The notes beneath the pieces are model-generated. The model was given only the letters and a program-made list of their open reading frames with translations. It searched no databases and had not been told where the DNA came from. Shown here piece by piece: positions 1-10,124 of a stretch of DNA of 64,000 nt. Within the stretch, counting starts at the first letter, position 1; each line of letters starts with the position of its first letter. Location of the stretch: contig CM055313.2 in NCBI GenBank assembly GCA_029255685.2, positions 42,178,079 to 42,242,078 of the forward strand, given 5' to 3'. The position numbers were made by a program, and so were the translations under genes. Source of the stretch: Silene conica (Eukaryota; Streptophyta; Magnoliopsida; Caryophyllales; Caryophyllaceae).

Positions 1-1767
1 TGTGGTCTTTGCATTGAAATTGTGGCGCCATTACCTTTATGGAGCCACTTTTAAGGTGTTTTCTGATCATAAGAGCCTGAAATATATCTACACCCAGAAA
101 GAGTTGAACATGAGGCAGAGGAGGTGGATAGAGTTGATCGGAGACTATGATATGCAGATTATCTACCACGAGGGTAAGGCGAATGTGGTAGCTGATGCTC
201 TAAGTAGGAAGTCGGTTCATACTTTGAGCTGTGCCCGGTCGAGAGTAAGGTTGCATGGTGAATTACGGGAGATGGGAAAATCATGATCCGGAAAGGGGAT
301 GCTTTTAGTGACTTGACAGTGGAGCCTGAGTTGTATGGTGAGATTCGGGAGTTGCAAGGTACTGACGGGAGAATCCAGAAGTGGCGTAGGTTCGTGGAGA
401 GTGAGGGTGGAGAGACTACATCCAAGTTCAGTATTCATACTGACGGTAGTTTGAGGTTCAGTGGGCGATGGTGTGTTCCGGATGTAGAGGAGCTCAAGAA
501 GAAGATCCTGACTGAAGCTCATGCTACTCCATATTCTGTGCACCCAGGGGGTGATAAGCTGTATAAAGATCTTAAGAAGACGTTCTGGTGGCCTAACATG
601 AAGAAGGAAGTCGCAGAGTTTGTGTCGCGGTGTTTGACTTGTCAAAGAGTGAAAGGGGAGCATAAGAGACCTCAGGGAAAAGTCCAACCTTTGGATGTGC
701 CGGAGTGGAAGTGGGAGAACATTTCGATGGATTTTATCGTGGGGTTGCCTCGGACTCATAGGGGCAACAACATGATTTGGGTGATTGTGGATCCTTTGAC
801 TAAGTCTGCTCACTTTATTCCGATGAAGGATACCTGGAGTAAAGCTGAGTTGGCTAAGTCATATGTGTAGAATGTGGTCAGATTACATGGCGTACCCAAG
901 GACATTGTTTCAGATCGAGACTCGAGGTTTATATCCAGATTTTGGCAGGAGTTGCAGGCAGCTCTGGGTACCCAATTGAAGATGAGTACTGCTTTTCATC
1001 CAGCTACTGATGGTCAGACTGAGAGAACGATTCAGACCCTTGAGGATATGTTGAGAGCATGTGTACTCGAGTTCGGAGGATCTTTGGAGGATCGACTGGG
1101 ACTGATAGAGTTTTCTTATAACAACAGTTATCATGCCAGTATCGGAATGGCCCCTTTCGAAGCTTTGTACGGGAGGAAGTGTCGGAGCCCTGTGTGTTGG
1201 GATGATCGAGCCGATGTTGTGACTTTAGGGCCAGATATGATCCAGGAGATGGTAGAGCAGGTTCAGATTATTCGACGGAAGATGAGGGCCGCTCAGGATA
1301 GACAGAAAAGCTACGCCGATCTGAAGAGGAGCGATATTTCATTCGAGGCCGGAGAGAAGGTGTTACTGAAAGTCTCTCCAATGAAGGGTGTGATGAGATT
1401 CGGCAAGCGTGGCAAACTGAGTCAGAAATTTATTGGACCGTTTGAGATCTTGGACAGAGTTGGAGAAGTGGCATACCGACTAGCTTTACCTCCAGCTCTA
1501 TCCAAGGTCCACAACGTGTTCCATGTCTCGCAGTTGAGAAAGTATGTAAGTGATCCATCACATGTGTTGCAGCACGAGGTGATTGAGGTAGATGAGTAGT
1601 TGGCATACGTTGAGACTCCGAAAGAAATTTGGGACAGGAAGGTACGGAAGACTCGCAATGGGGAGACGTCCTTAGTGAAAGTCTTGTGGACCAATCATAA
1701 TCAGGAAGAGGCTACGTGGGAGCCTGAAGCATCCATGAGAGAGCGTTATCCACATCTGTTCAGTTGA
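1..1767 (+). pseudogene. pol 3' fragment: RNase H end, integrase, chromodomain-like tail (broken)
   Basis: Frame 2 (to about 285) carries the end of RNase H: the [19 protein letters not shown] block and [13 protein letters not shown] single-base shift near 275-282 moves the reading to frame 1. There the integrase zinc finger (HATPYSVHPGG, then CLTCQRVK) at about 520-650 is followed by the catalytic core ([37 protein letters not shown]) to about 1200 and a C-terminal region ending near YVSDPSHVL. In-frame TAG codons sit at 868-870 and 1597-1599. After the second one the frame stays open and readable as a chromodomain-like tail (EEATWEPEASMRERYPHLF) to the TGA at 1765-1767. In an intact relative this is one polyprotein. 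Two stops and one frameshift make it a pseudogene. Confidence 0.88.
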
Positions 1768-1770
1768 GGT

Positions 1771-1815
1771 AAGTTACGCGGACGTAACTTTTCTTTAAGG
1801 GGGGTGGAATGTAAC
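1771..1815 (+). promoter_or_regulatory. First hairpin + polypurine tract + LTR-start module
   Basis: Right after the pol stop lies a perfect 8-bp hairpin, AAGTTACG-CGGA-CGTAACTT (1771-1790). A purine run with six G follows (about 1794-1809), and then TGTAACATTC, which looks like the first bases of an LTR (from 1810). The LTR proper starts about 130 bp further on after a second copy of the module, so this first module looks displaced or duplicated. Confidence 0.55.
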
Positions 1816-1899
1816 ATTCTATGATCTAAGTAAAGTTTTGCGATGTTTGTGTGTTCCAAGTTCGTTTGAGTTGGGTTATTTTGTCACCTGAGTGTGGTT

Positions 1900-1936
1900 G
1901 AACTTCGGGACGAAGTTCATTTTAAGGAGGGAAGAC
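1900..1936 (+). promoter_or_regulatory. Second hairpin + polypurine tract next to the 3' LTR
   Basis: GAACTTCG-GGA-CGAAGTTC (1900-1918) is a perfect 8-bp stem with a 3-nt loop. It is followed by TTTAAGGAGGGAAGA (1921-1935), the plus-strand priming purine tract that directly precedes the LTR. The same arrangement recurs at 42873-42909 (minus strand) and 50622-50655. Confidence 0.65.
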
Positions 1937-3186
1937 TTTAATACCTCGAAAAGTCTAGACTCGACAAGTAATTTTATCTTGTGACGATAGTCGCTTTATA
2001 TTACGTAACCATGTTTAAGTTAGAATTATAGCGTTATTCTTTTTAGAGGGAGTTTATGTCTTTAGTAGGAATCGATCCCTAGACCTGTAGCATGTCGAGT
2101 TGGGCCTCGAAACTCGTGTACTCCTCAAGCCCACGGCAGTCTTGAGAGAACACAAACACCAAAACCTTTTAAAACAGCCTCTCAGCCGTCACTTGTGTGG
2201 CTATTCAAAACCTAAACCTAGCATTTCAGATCTCATACAACCACACATTCTACAGCCGTCATAGCAAGGGGTTCGTAGGTGGTCTTCACGGTGACCCTAA
2301 GGCAACGAATAGGTCGTCGAAACACCCAAGAAGTAGGTACGTCCACCACTGTGTTAAACACTACTCTGTTCGCTAGTCTGTCAGCGTTTTCTTACGCGGT
2401 TGTAGGTTGTGTTTATCTGTTGTTGTGTTCACTCTTTCGTGTTTTCTAATCTATGGTATTGGGAGTCGTGTTCTGACCATTGTCGTAGCCATGTCAACCA
2501 CCGTGTAGCACCAGACAAGGCGTGTTTCTGACGCCTGTCACAAAAGTTTCTGTCGAATCATAAAAAGAAGTCAGACCATGTATAGTTCGTTTGAGTTTTA
2601 ATGCGTTTTCATATCTCGTTTGTACTTGTCGTCGGAGTGGTGGGACTGGTGGTAGACAGGTGGTCGTCCTGGTGGTAGTTATGGTGGGTCTAGGCGGCTG
2701 AAGTGTTGGCGGCAGCGGTTTTCGTTGCCTATGTCGGATCTGGGTTCTGTCCTAGCGTGTGTCAGGGGTGGTTTGGGGGTGGTACCACCGTTGACTCGGG
2801 GGAGGTCGACACGGTGGCACCACCATGGTTAGGATGACTGGTGTCAGGGGAGTGTTTGAGTGTCGGCCTAGGGTGGTTGGCTGGTCTGGGTGGTTGTCGA
2901 CAGGGGCTGCAAGGGAGGTTGGTCACGTGTGGGGTGGAGTTCCAGCGGGTTTGAGTGGGCTGGTTCTCTTCACCGGCGGCCGGCGACCTGGTTGCTGGTG
3001 GTCGCCGGGGTTGTAGGTGGTGTTCGGGTTAGTGGGCTGTCGGTGGTTGGTGGTTGTAGGGGTGTTGTGGTCGTGTAGGAGAGTAGCGATCTAGGGTTGT
3101 TTTTTAGTCGGGTTGTTTTTGGATGAAGTTCGTTTCTTTTACTTTTCTTTTTATTTATTGGTTTTATTTCTAAAATGCTTGGGTAC

Positions 3187-3240
<54 letters not shown>

Positions 3241-3241
3241 C
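3187..3241. repeat. (TTA)n microsatellite inside the LTR
   Basis: About 18 uninterrupted ATT/TTA units. Equivalent triplet runs occur at the same relative place in the other LTRs of this superfamily (about 8590-8840, 21603-21670, 41556-41600, 47870-47920, 59665-59735), so the tract is an inherited part of the LTR that varies in length. Confidence 0.9.
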
Positions 3242-3738
3242 AATATAATTGTTATTTATGTTATTATTATTTTATTAATGGTAAAGATTTTAGTAGTTTT
3301 TTTTTAGGGGATATGATTTTGGGAGTTGTTATGGGAAGTATTAATATGGGTATCAATGTATAGTTAGAATATTTTGAAATTCAAACTAAAGATATTTTTT
3401 TATTTTGGGAAGTTTCTATTTATGGAAACTTTCCACTTATGGAAGGTTGCTATTTATAGTAAGTATGACCGTAAGGGGTTCGGGAAGTTTGTTAATTCGT
3501 GACGTATATCTGTTTAGGTAGCGAGTTTCGCGTGGAACATTTCTGACAAGCCCCGGACTTATCTGCGTTTCCTGCTAATCCAGGTAGGGGATAATATGGT
3601 TATATGACGTCGTGTAATTTACTCTTATCTGACATGAAGCATGTGGGTGATATAGTATTATGTGATCATTCTATTGTGTTATTTACTTTATCTTGAATTA
3701 TTATATGATGTGATTATATACATATTGGGTCTTGTGAT

Positions 3739-3898
3739 ATGGTGTTGGATCGGTGCGGAGTATATATGGTGTTGGATCGGTGCGGAGTATATATGGTGTT
3801 GGATCGGTGCGGAGTATATATGGTGTTGGATCGGTGCGGAGTATATATGGTGTTGGATCGGTGCGGAGTATATATTTGGCGTTGGATCGGTGCGGAGT
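3739..3898 (+). repeat. 27-bp tandem repeat in the LTR (6 copies)
   Basis: Copies of a unit containing GGTGTTGGATCGGTGCGGAG start at 3741, 3768, 3795, 3822 and 3849, with a last variant (GGCGTTGG) near 3878. Related units with CTCCGCACCAATCACAGACC on + are in the minus-strand LTRs at about 40225-40380 and 47235-47370. Copy number differs between copies, as expected of a minisatellite. Confidence 0.92.
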
Positions 3899-5326
3899 TT
3901 ATTATATTGTTATATTTATTCTGTTCCCTACTCAACCTCGTGGTTGACCCTGTGTATTCGTGATCACCTGTGATGAGCCAATTATTGGGGAGCAGATTGA
4001 CAGGTGGCTGAGACTAAGGGGGAGCTATGGGAGGAAGAGCTTGGATCCGGACCAGATTAGATGTCTAGATCACCTTAGTCAGATAGCATGAGTTGTACTT
4101 CTTTATTTTTTTAAGACTTTCGGAAACCGTTGTAAGAACATGTTATGACTTTAATTCTAATTAAAGTACTGTTTATCTTTCCCTTTGTATCTACTGCCTC
4201 GGGAAACCGAGATGGTAACACCTTTATTTATCTGAGGAGTCCTAGTACAGGCCCTTAAATAAATGGGGGTGTTACATTTATGGCACGATTCTCTTAGGTA
4301 ACCTCGTTTATTTGTGTGTAGCTAGTTCGGTTGTCCAAACCGGAATTGCTCTAAGTTCAAAATCATGCTTATTGAAGAGTTATAAGGTAACGGTGATGGT
4401 TTACTCGACTTATCATCTATGTTTGCATGTGTTCTATATGCTAGTAATGTTTAGTATACTAGAATTGTGTTTGGTTAAATAGTGACATGATTAAGTTCTT
4501 AAATCATATGTTTGGATGAATTTCATTTTGCATGGTTGCGTTGGGTGATATTCTAGTTGGAAATTCATGAAGGATTGTATTGTTAAATGAGGTTGTGATC
4601 TTTGAGGATGATTAGTTTGATAGTCTTTCAAGTTCATAATGCTTGGTTTACTTTGGTTATTTGATAAAGTTTCAGCACCTTGACAAATCTGTCCATTGTC
4701 TTGTACAATTTATTTCGACATCTTAGGGTATCCGTCTTTGAAAATGTTGAAAAGAGACCCCTGTTTATTTTTATTATAGAGTTTACCTCTAAAATCACGT
4801 AATTTTATTGCATGTCGTTTGTTCACAATAAATTATTTACGAACAATGCGCTGAAATACTCGCAGAACGGACAATAGCTCAAAGATTATTTCGAAACCCA
4901 TTTTTATACTTTGAAACTATTCTGGTCCTTTTCAATAATTAAACCTTGAAGAGTTTAGATGATTTTAGGAGTTTGCTTTGCCCGAAAATGATTTGTTAAA
5001 CCCGTTTTATGAAGCAATACATTTTGTGTGACGATTTCTGATACAATGTAAAGATCAGACAATAACCCCCTGTTAAGTTCGTATTTTGAAAATTTTTATC
5101 TGACAAATATTGTAGATAAAAGTCTTATTAATCTGATCCAGCTGGCCTTGTATCATTTCGATTTTATATGAATTAATTATGAATTTTACAGCAGAGGACA
5201 GCTGAAATGTAAAACGCTTTTAAGACTTATGTTTTATTAATCAGTTCCGTTTATTCTTCTCCCGTATGGAATGGACTTAAGTGTTGTCTTATTTATCGAT
5301 TGTTGGCTCTTGTATGTAAATGAGTT

Positions 5327-5509
5327 GGTTAACAATTATGTTAGCTTAAATTGTGTTTTGATGACAGTTATGTTATCTTAAGATGGGTAGGGTGACTGTT
5401 ATGTTGCCTTGCTTGTGTTTAGGTGACGGTTATGTCACCCTAATTTGTGTTGGTAACGGTTGTGTTACCTTGTTTGTGAATAGATAGCGGTGGTACGATT
5501 TGTGTACCA
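5327..5509 (+). repeat. Array of six short hairpins with compensatory stems
   Basis: Six stem-loops, each with a 6-7 nt loop of the type NNTTAT: GGTTAAC/GTTAGCT (5327-5346), GATGAC/GTTATC (5360-5377), GGGTGAC/GTTGCCT (5390-5409), GGTGAC/GTCACC (5422-5439), GGTAAC/GTTACC (5452-5469) and TGGTAC/GTACCA (5491-5509). All pair, counting G-T pairs. The stems differ but stay complementary, whereas the loops are alike. Confidence 0.75.
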
Positions 5510-5680
5510 TTGTAATGAACAAATGCCACCCATTGAATGGGATTTTAGCTATGTTCGGGATTGGTCCGAGGTCGTGCTATATGCGCTCCAGTCCCCGTGT
5601 GTCGTTCGGTGTAGGTTATTACATCGAGAGGTCTGGACAGGTCTCAGGCATATAGGCAGTGGTTATACGCTATACATAGT

Positions 5681-5850
5681 TGGAGGTCGTGCCTAAGCGC
5701 TCCCGTCGTTGGAGGTCGTGCCTAAGCGCTCCCTAGTTGGAGATCGTGCCTAAGCGCTCCCGTCGCTGGAGGTCGTGCCTAAGCGCTCCGGTAGTTGGAG
5801 GTCATGCCTAAGCTCTCCATTAGTCAGAGGTCGTGCATATGCGCTCTGAT
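5681..5850 (+). repeat. 29-bp tandem repeat forming hairpins (GGAG...CTCC)
   Basis: Five units of about 29 bp with GGAG, a 14-nt loop of the type GTCGTGCCTAAGCG, then CTCC; a sixth unit has TCAGAG (5824-5829) and CTCTGA (5844-5849) round the same loop. The last unit changes both arms of the stem together. A weaker related copy lies at about 5566-5590. Confidence 0.8.
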
Positions 5851-6496
5851 GGCGTTCATTCTATTCTTGGTTTCTTGTTGTATGCGTGATTGGACATGCC
5901 ACCTAGTTGTTGGCCTCTGAGTCGATCACTTGGATGTTTATTTGATCTCGATATCATCTCACTTGTTGGCTTTAATTATGTTTCACATGTTGATTCATGT
6001 TTTTCCCACATGTTTTGGTTTATCGCTCATGATCGATCATGTTGATTACGTTTGGAAATGCATATATGGTTGTTTCTGAAATTATATACATGTTCATATG
6101 TATATGATGTTTGTATTACCGTTTACATGTTTTATGTCGTAAAGTGGCTGGGAGAACCATGAGTTACTCCCCACTGACTGTGGCGTTCATATTTCATGAA
6201 TGTAGGTTGGTGCTGTTTGGGGAAGACGTGTGGCTAGCGAGCATTGTTGATCATTCGACAATTACCCTTACGCTTAGTTTAGATTTAATTCATGTTGTTA
6301 TCTTGGGATATCTTATCCCTCGTTTATTTAAGTATTCGTGTCTAATTTTTACTTTCTTATTAGTTTTAGTCTTCCGCTTGTTGCTTTGATATTCCGCGAA
6401 AAAGTTTTAATAAATATGTCGAAAAGTTTTTAAAAGTATCATATTTCCGCTGCAAATTTCTTTTTTTATTTTTATGCTATCTCGCGGGGTGTCACA

Positions 6497-7121
6497 GACG
6501 TGACCATATTCCCAAACCTTGTTAACTAACAAACGCTTTCTCTCCCGCATCCCGAGCTTCCTCGCAACCATGAATACCACTTTCACAAGCATGCACCATT
6601 AATTCTATCATCAAAATTATCTCAATATCAATACCAAACACATCCTTGATCATTCCAGCCCTTAACTTACCACTAGACTTACTAATCGTACAAAGACTTT
6701 ATCAAGTACTCATTCTTTAATTCCTCGAAACTCACGCCTAGCATGCCATCTCACCCATCTCGTATGTAGACCTTACTCGCATCCTAATTACAATACTCTA
6801 CACCACTATGAAAACCGATTTCCATGTCTCATAACGCATGTCACATTCACTCGACTCACCTCCACCATTCTATTCCCATGACATTCGATCGCATCACTCA
6901 ATCACTCAAGTATTTACACATTCTACCTAACTCCTTAGCAAAACAAATATTTTCTCATTGTTTCAATACCATATCCCCTTTACTCAAATCCCTACTTTTC
7001 GTTCTGTTTTAGCCACAAACTCTCTCAGCATTCGACTCATCTCCACTCACTACTAACATGCAAAAGCACTCACTAATTATCTTCCAATGAATTATGAAGA
7101 GTCTATTGATCTGAATATACT
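6497..7121. other. No gene seen; pyrimidine-rich repeat remnant
   Basis: No open frame with recognisable content. The part from about 6560 to 6660 resembles, by eye, the C/T/A-rich interior of the non-coding element near 43560-43640, so it may be an old reversed fragment of that family. From about 7020 it is probably the inner 3' end of the element whose LTR starts at 7137. Confidence 0.35.
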
Positions 7122-7136
7122 CAAGAGGGGAGGGGG
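7122..7136 (+). promoter_or_regulatory. Polypurine tract before the split LTR
   Basis: CAAGAGGGGAGGGGG directly precedes TGTTGAATTG, the first bases of the LTR. This marks the LTR as the 3' LTR of a + strand element whose interior is lost or unrecognisable. Confidence 0.6.
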
Positions 7137-7476
7137 TGTTGAATTGAGTATGCCAACTTTTTCGCTTCTTCTTTGATGTAGATGGTTGCGTGATGAATAA
7201 CGAATAAAAACAACAAGCAAGAGGAGACACAATATATTTGAAGTGGTTCGGTTTCACAAATCGAAACCTACGTCCACTATTCTCGATTAATAAAATTAGT
7301 ACCTCTCTACGGATTACAATTTATCAACCCTACTTGTACAACTATTCGTTAGTTGTAACTCAATCTAGATACCGTAAAATACTTAGCTAACTTCAAGTAC
7401 CGTTAAATACTTGAATACAACGAGTACCGTGAAATACTCAACTATCTTACGTAAATAAGATAAATCTTCCATGGTT

Positions 7477-7908
7477 GCCATTACAGTAGCCTGATACTTG
7501 CTGAAATGGCAACCTGGAAGAGATGCATCCTTAATACTACGGTGCAGACAGCCTGGAGGAGAAATATCAGATGGACTAAGTTCAGATGGGCAATGATTTA
7601 ATGGGATGATCAACGCAACTATCTATCATATTTGGAGATAGGGGAACAAGTGCATAATAGAGAATGTGTTACTCAGACCAGCAGAGGTGTGCAGTCATAT
7701 TAAGCACGAACTTAAGATCTTCTACAGGGGAATATGTACTGGGACTATGAAGCCAAATGATCTACGGTTGCTGCAAAGGGTACTAGAGAATTAAGAGGAT
7801 GTTTTTAGTTGTTATTTTCGTTGTTTCAGTCAGTTGTATGTCATAGAGGCATGGCCTGAAATGTAAACCTTCTCATATATAATATACTTACCTTTCACCA
7901 AAAAAAAA
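7477..7908 (+). mobile_element. L1-type LINE 3' fragment with poly(A) tail
   Basis: The target duplication AAATCTTCYATGGTT flanks it (7462-7476 and 7909-7923, one mismatch). The tail is a run of A ending at 7910. From about 7600 to the stop at 7792-7794 the + strand reads like the C-terminal end of a plant LINE reverse transcriptase (ATIYHIW...GNKCIIENVLLRPAE), matching the layout of the LINE pieces at 14120 and 40772. One in-frame TAG interrupts it. It is a dead 5'-truncated copy. Confidence 0.75.
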
Positions 7909-8127
7909 AAATCTTCTATGGTTCTTCGAGTTCACAATTTGGACGAATAAGAACAGTTTCTAGCACTTAAATCTTGTAACGAAATATGACAGTTTAAGCA
8001 CGAGTAGTACACGGATTTGTAAAGGCGTTTTTCTCGGTTTGTGTGCATGTCTGTGTTATGTATGTTCAACGTGATATGAGCATCCTATTTATATTGAATT
8101 AAATCTAGGTTTATTCCTAACCCTAGA

Positions 8128-8619
8128 TGTAATACCCTGTATTTAGCCTCGGTCACCGGCAGTCAAACCACGTTTTATACACGTATTTCAAAGAATATGT
8201 TTATAAAGTATTTTACGTAAACTATTATTATTTTACAAATCGTGTTATTTCATAAATTGACATTTCATTTGTATCTTCTTAATTTTACTAATATATTTAT
8301 AATTAAATATATTCTCTATATTATATTTATTTCTCGTCTACTCTTAATTTCTATTTTATTTAAGTCGTAATTGTATTTAAATTCTATTTTTTTATATATT
8401 TTTATGTAATTGCTGGTATTTTAATATTTCTATAATTCATATTATATGGACTCGTTAATTTTAAATTGCGGGCTGAGAACGGAGTACAGATGTCATAGCA
8501 TCTCGAAATGCGTGATGGGTCGAGTGAAAATAGTGTTGGGCTCGGATTTTGAGTTGGGAAGTACGGTACAGTAATAGGAGATGCAACTCGTTACTATGTA
8601 TTATTTATTATTACTATTA

Positions 8620-8650
<31 letters not shown>

Positions 8651-10021
8651 GTTATTATATTATTATTATTATTATTATATTTATTATTATTATATTATTA
8701 TTATTATTAGTGGTGTTCTTATTGTTGTTGTTTTATTAACAACATATTATTATTATTATGTTTATTATTATTAGTATTAAATTATGATTATATGTTATTA
8801 TTATTATTGTTAATGTTGTTATATTGTTAATAGTAATAGCATGTTTATTATTATTATTAGTAATATTGTTCATAATAGTTAACGATGAAGTTAGTAAGTA
8901 ATTTTGCTATACAAGAATGTGACGGTTATCGATAGTTGACTATATATTTTCTATGTTCGTTTTTTAATTGAAGTTAGTTATAAAAGTAATAAAGACGGGT
9001 TAGTCAAGTTAATTGAAGTAGTCGTGTTTAATACGGTCTCGTTATACGTAATATATTATTTACATAGTTAGTTTAAATAACTGATATATTATATTAATTT
9101 GCGGAATTGTATTAGTCAGTAATTACGTATATTATATTTGTTAGGTGACGATTTTGAAGTGGCATAATTCTGTTTACTTGCTGGCTCACTATCGGATTAT
9201 ATTGCTATACAGCTAGGATACACTGACCTTATACTCTATGATGTGTTATGAATGGATGTGGTATTGTGTGTTATGGATGCTGAGTGTGATTGATATGAGA
9301 ATGATATTGGTTGGATTGATTGTGGATTATTGGTAATGGCATGAGCATTTCATTATTTGATAGCATGATTGAATAATTATATCGTTGCATTCATGAGCAT
9401 AGCATATGCATTGGTTACTGAGAAAATTATGGTCAGATATTGTTCTGATATAAAGCCCAGGGTGGTTCTGCAGACCAGGCCTTGTGTCTTATCAGCTATA
9501 GAGCTGGTGTTTGGCGACGGCCGATTATAGTCTACCGGGAGGTTCGGTATGAATGGGTGTTACGGGTTTGAGATTGAGATTGAGATTGTGATTGAGAATG
9601 AGATTGAGATTGAGCTCGAGCATATCATTGCATTTGCATATCATAATAGTTGCATTATAATTATTGTGTTACCCTACTCAACCGCAAGGTTGACAGTGTA
9701 TTCGTGTACACCTACGATGATCCGGAATGGGGAGTAGATTCTACAGGTCAGAGACAGATGAGCTAGGAGCTGGGGCAGGAATGTGAGATGCATACTTTGG
9801 ACCGACTTAGAATTATATCACATCTAGAGAAGTCATCAGTTGTATTTTCTTTTCCAGTGTGTAATAACTGTAATAATCAAGTTTAAATTTTATCAGTTTT
9901 ATATAAAGTACTTTGGTTGTTTTACTTTGTTATTCACTACCTAGGACATTCCGAGATGGTAACAGCTCTATTTATTTGAGAATGTCTTGCTAAAGGCTCT
10001 TAAATAAATGAGGGTGTTACA
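8128..10021 (+). mobile_element. Solo LTR (1894 bp) of the Tekay-like superfamily
   Basis: Starts TGTAATACCC, ends GTGTTACA, and is flanked by the 5-bp duplication CTAGA (8123-8127 and 10022-10026). The empty site, ACCCTAGATGCTTTAGG, is present in the other array copies at about 13386, 30546 and 49574. No primer-binding site, purine tract or coding region is attached, so the internal region was lost by LTR-LTR recombination. It contains a long, imperfect TTA/ATT-rich stretch (8590-8840). Confidence 0.95.
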
Positions 10022-10124
10022 CTAGATGCTTTAGGAGTATTACCTTATCTAGACTTCTACTCTTTAGATGATATTTCCAAAATCTAATCTTAATTAATTT
10101 AGGAAAGATCAAATAAGATATTAA

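Larger units (their letters stand above)
1..4276 (+). mobile_element. Ty3/gypsy chromovirus (Tekay/Del-like), 3' part, cut by the window edge
   Basis: The element enters from the left with the end of pol (RNase H, integrase, chromodomain-like tail), then a polypurine tract, then a 2.3 kb 3' LTR ending in GTGTTACA. The order RT/RNase H before integrase is that of Ty3/gypsy; the tail after integrase and the LTR style fit the Tekay (Del) chromoviruses, a lineage call from memory. The sequence directly after it (4277 on) reads as the inside of another gypsy LTR, so this element seems to be nested in it. The matching target duplication lies outside the window. The coding region is broken, so it is not autonomous. 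Confidence 0.85.
1937..4276 (+). repeat. 3' LTR of the element ending at 4276 (2340 bp)
   Basis: It starts TTTAATACCTCG (family start TGTAATACC with one change) directly after the polypurine tract and ends GGGGGTGTTACA. Inside, in order: a GGT-rich, GC-rich stretch (about 2630-3080), a TTA microsatellite (3187-3241), six 27-bp tandem repeats (3739-3898) and a conserved 3' block with a GGTTGACCCTGTGTATTCGT motif (about 3943). The same order is seen in the LTRs at 20292-22680, 50656-60966 and, reversed, 39825-42872 and 46814-49212. These are therefore one broad LTR superfamily. Confidence 0.85.
4277..6496 (+). repeat. 3' part of a second gypsy LTR, interrupted by the element ending at 4276
   Basis: No coding capacity. 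The right end reads GGCTGGGAGAACCATGAGTTACTCCCCACTGACTGTGGCG (about 6140-6185, shown here only as a landmark run of short motifs GGCTGGGAGAACC / CTCCCCACTGA / TGTGGCG), then CGCGGGGTGTCACA. This parallels the end of the LTRs at 16852-19855 and 26919-29462. I infer an LTR whose 5' part lies left of the window. What follows (6497 on) is not a primer-binding site, so it is a 3' or solo LTR. It contains two hairpin arrays, listed separately. Confidence 0.6.
7137..10124 (+). repeat. 5' portion of a split LTR (probably Ty1/copia), with LINE and solo-LTR insertions
   Basis: It starts TGTTGAA after a polypurine tract. After removing the LINE (7477-7908 plus one duplication copy) and the solo LTR (8128-10021 plus one duplication copy), about 640 bp remain up to the CACTA insertion at 10125. 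The other end of the LTR, TTCAACA, is at 50513-50519, and the 7-bp ends are perfect inverted repeats. Three short repeats of the AGTACCGTGAAATACT type lie at 7368-7440. The copia assignment rests only on the LTR ends and purine tract and is weak. Confidence 0.6.

Noticed and set aside
217..813. Long minus-strand open frame (198 codons) opposite pol
   Set aside because: It is the mirror of the integrase frame on the + strand; no domain in its own translation, and codon pattern follows the + strand gene.
3113..3363. Open frames with long isoleucine or tyrosine runs
   Set aside because: They are translations of the TTA microsatellite inside an LTR.
3662..3973. Repeat protein (VLDRCGVYM-type units) or CRISPR-like array
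   Set aside because: 27-bp units follow each other without spacers, in all three frames, inside a plant LTR; it is a minisatellite.
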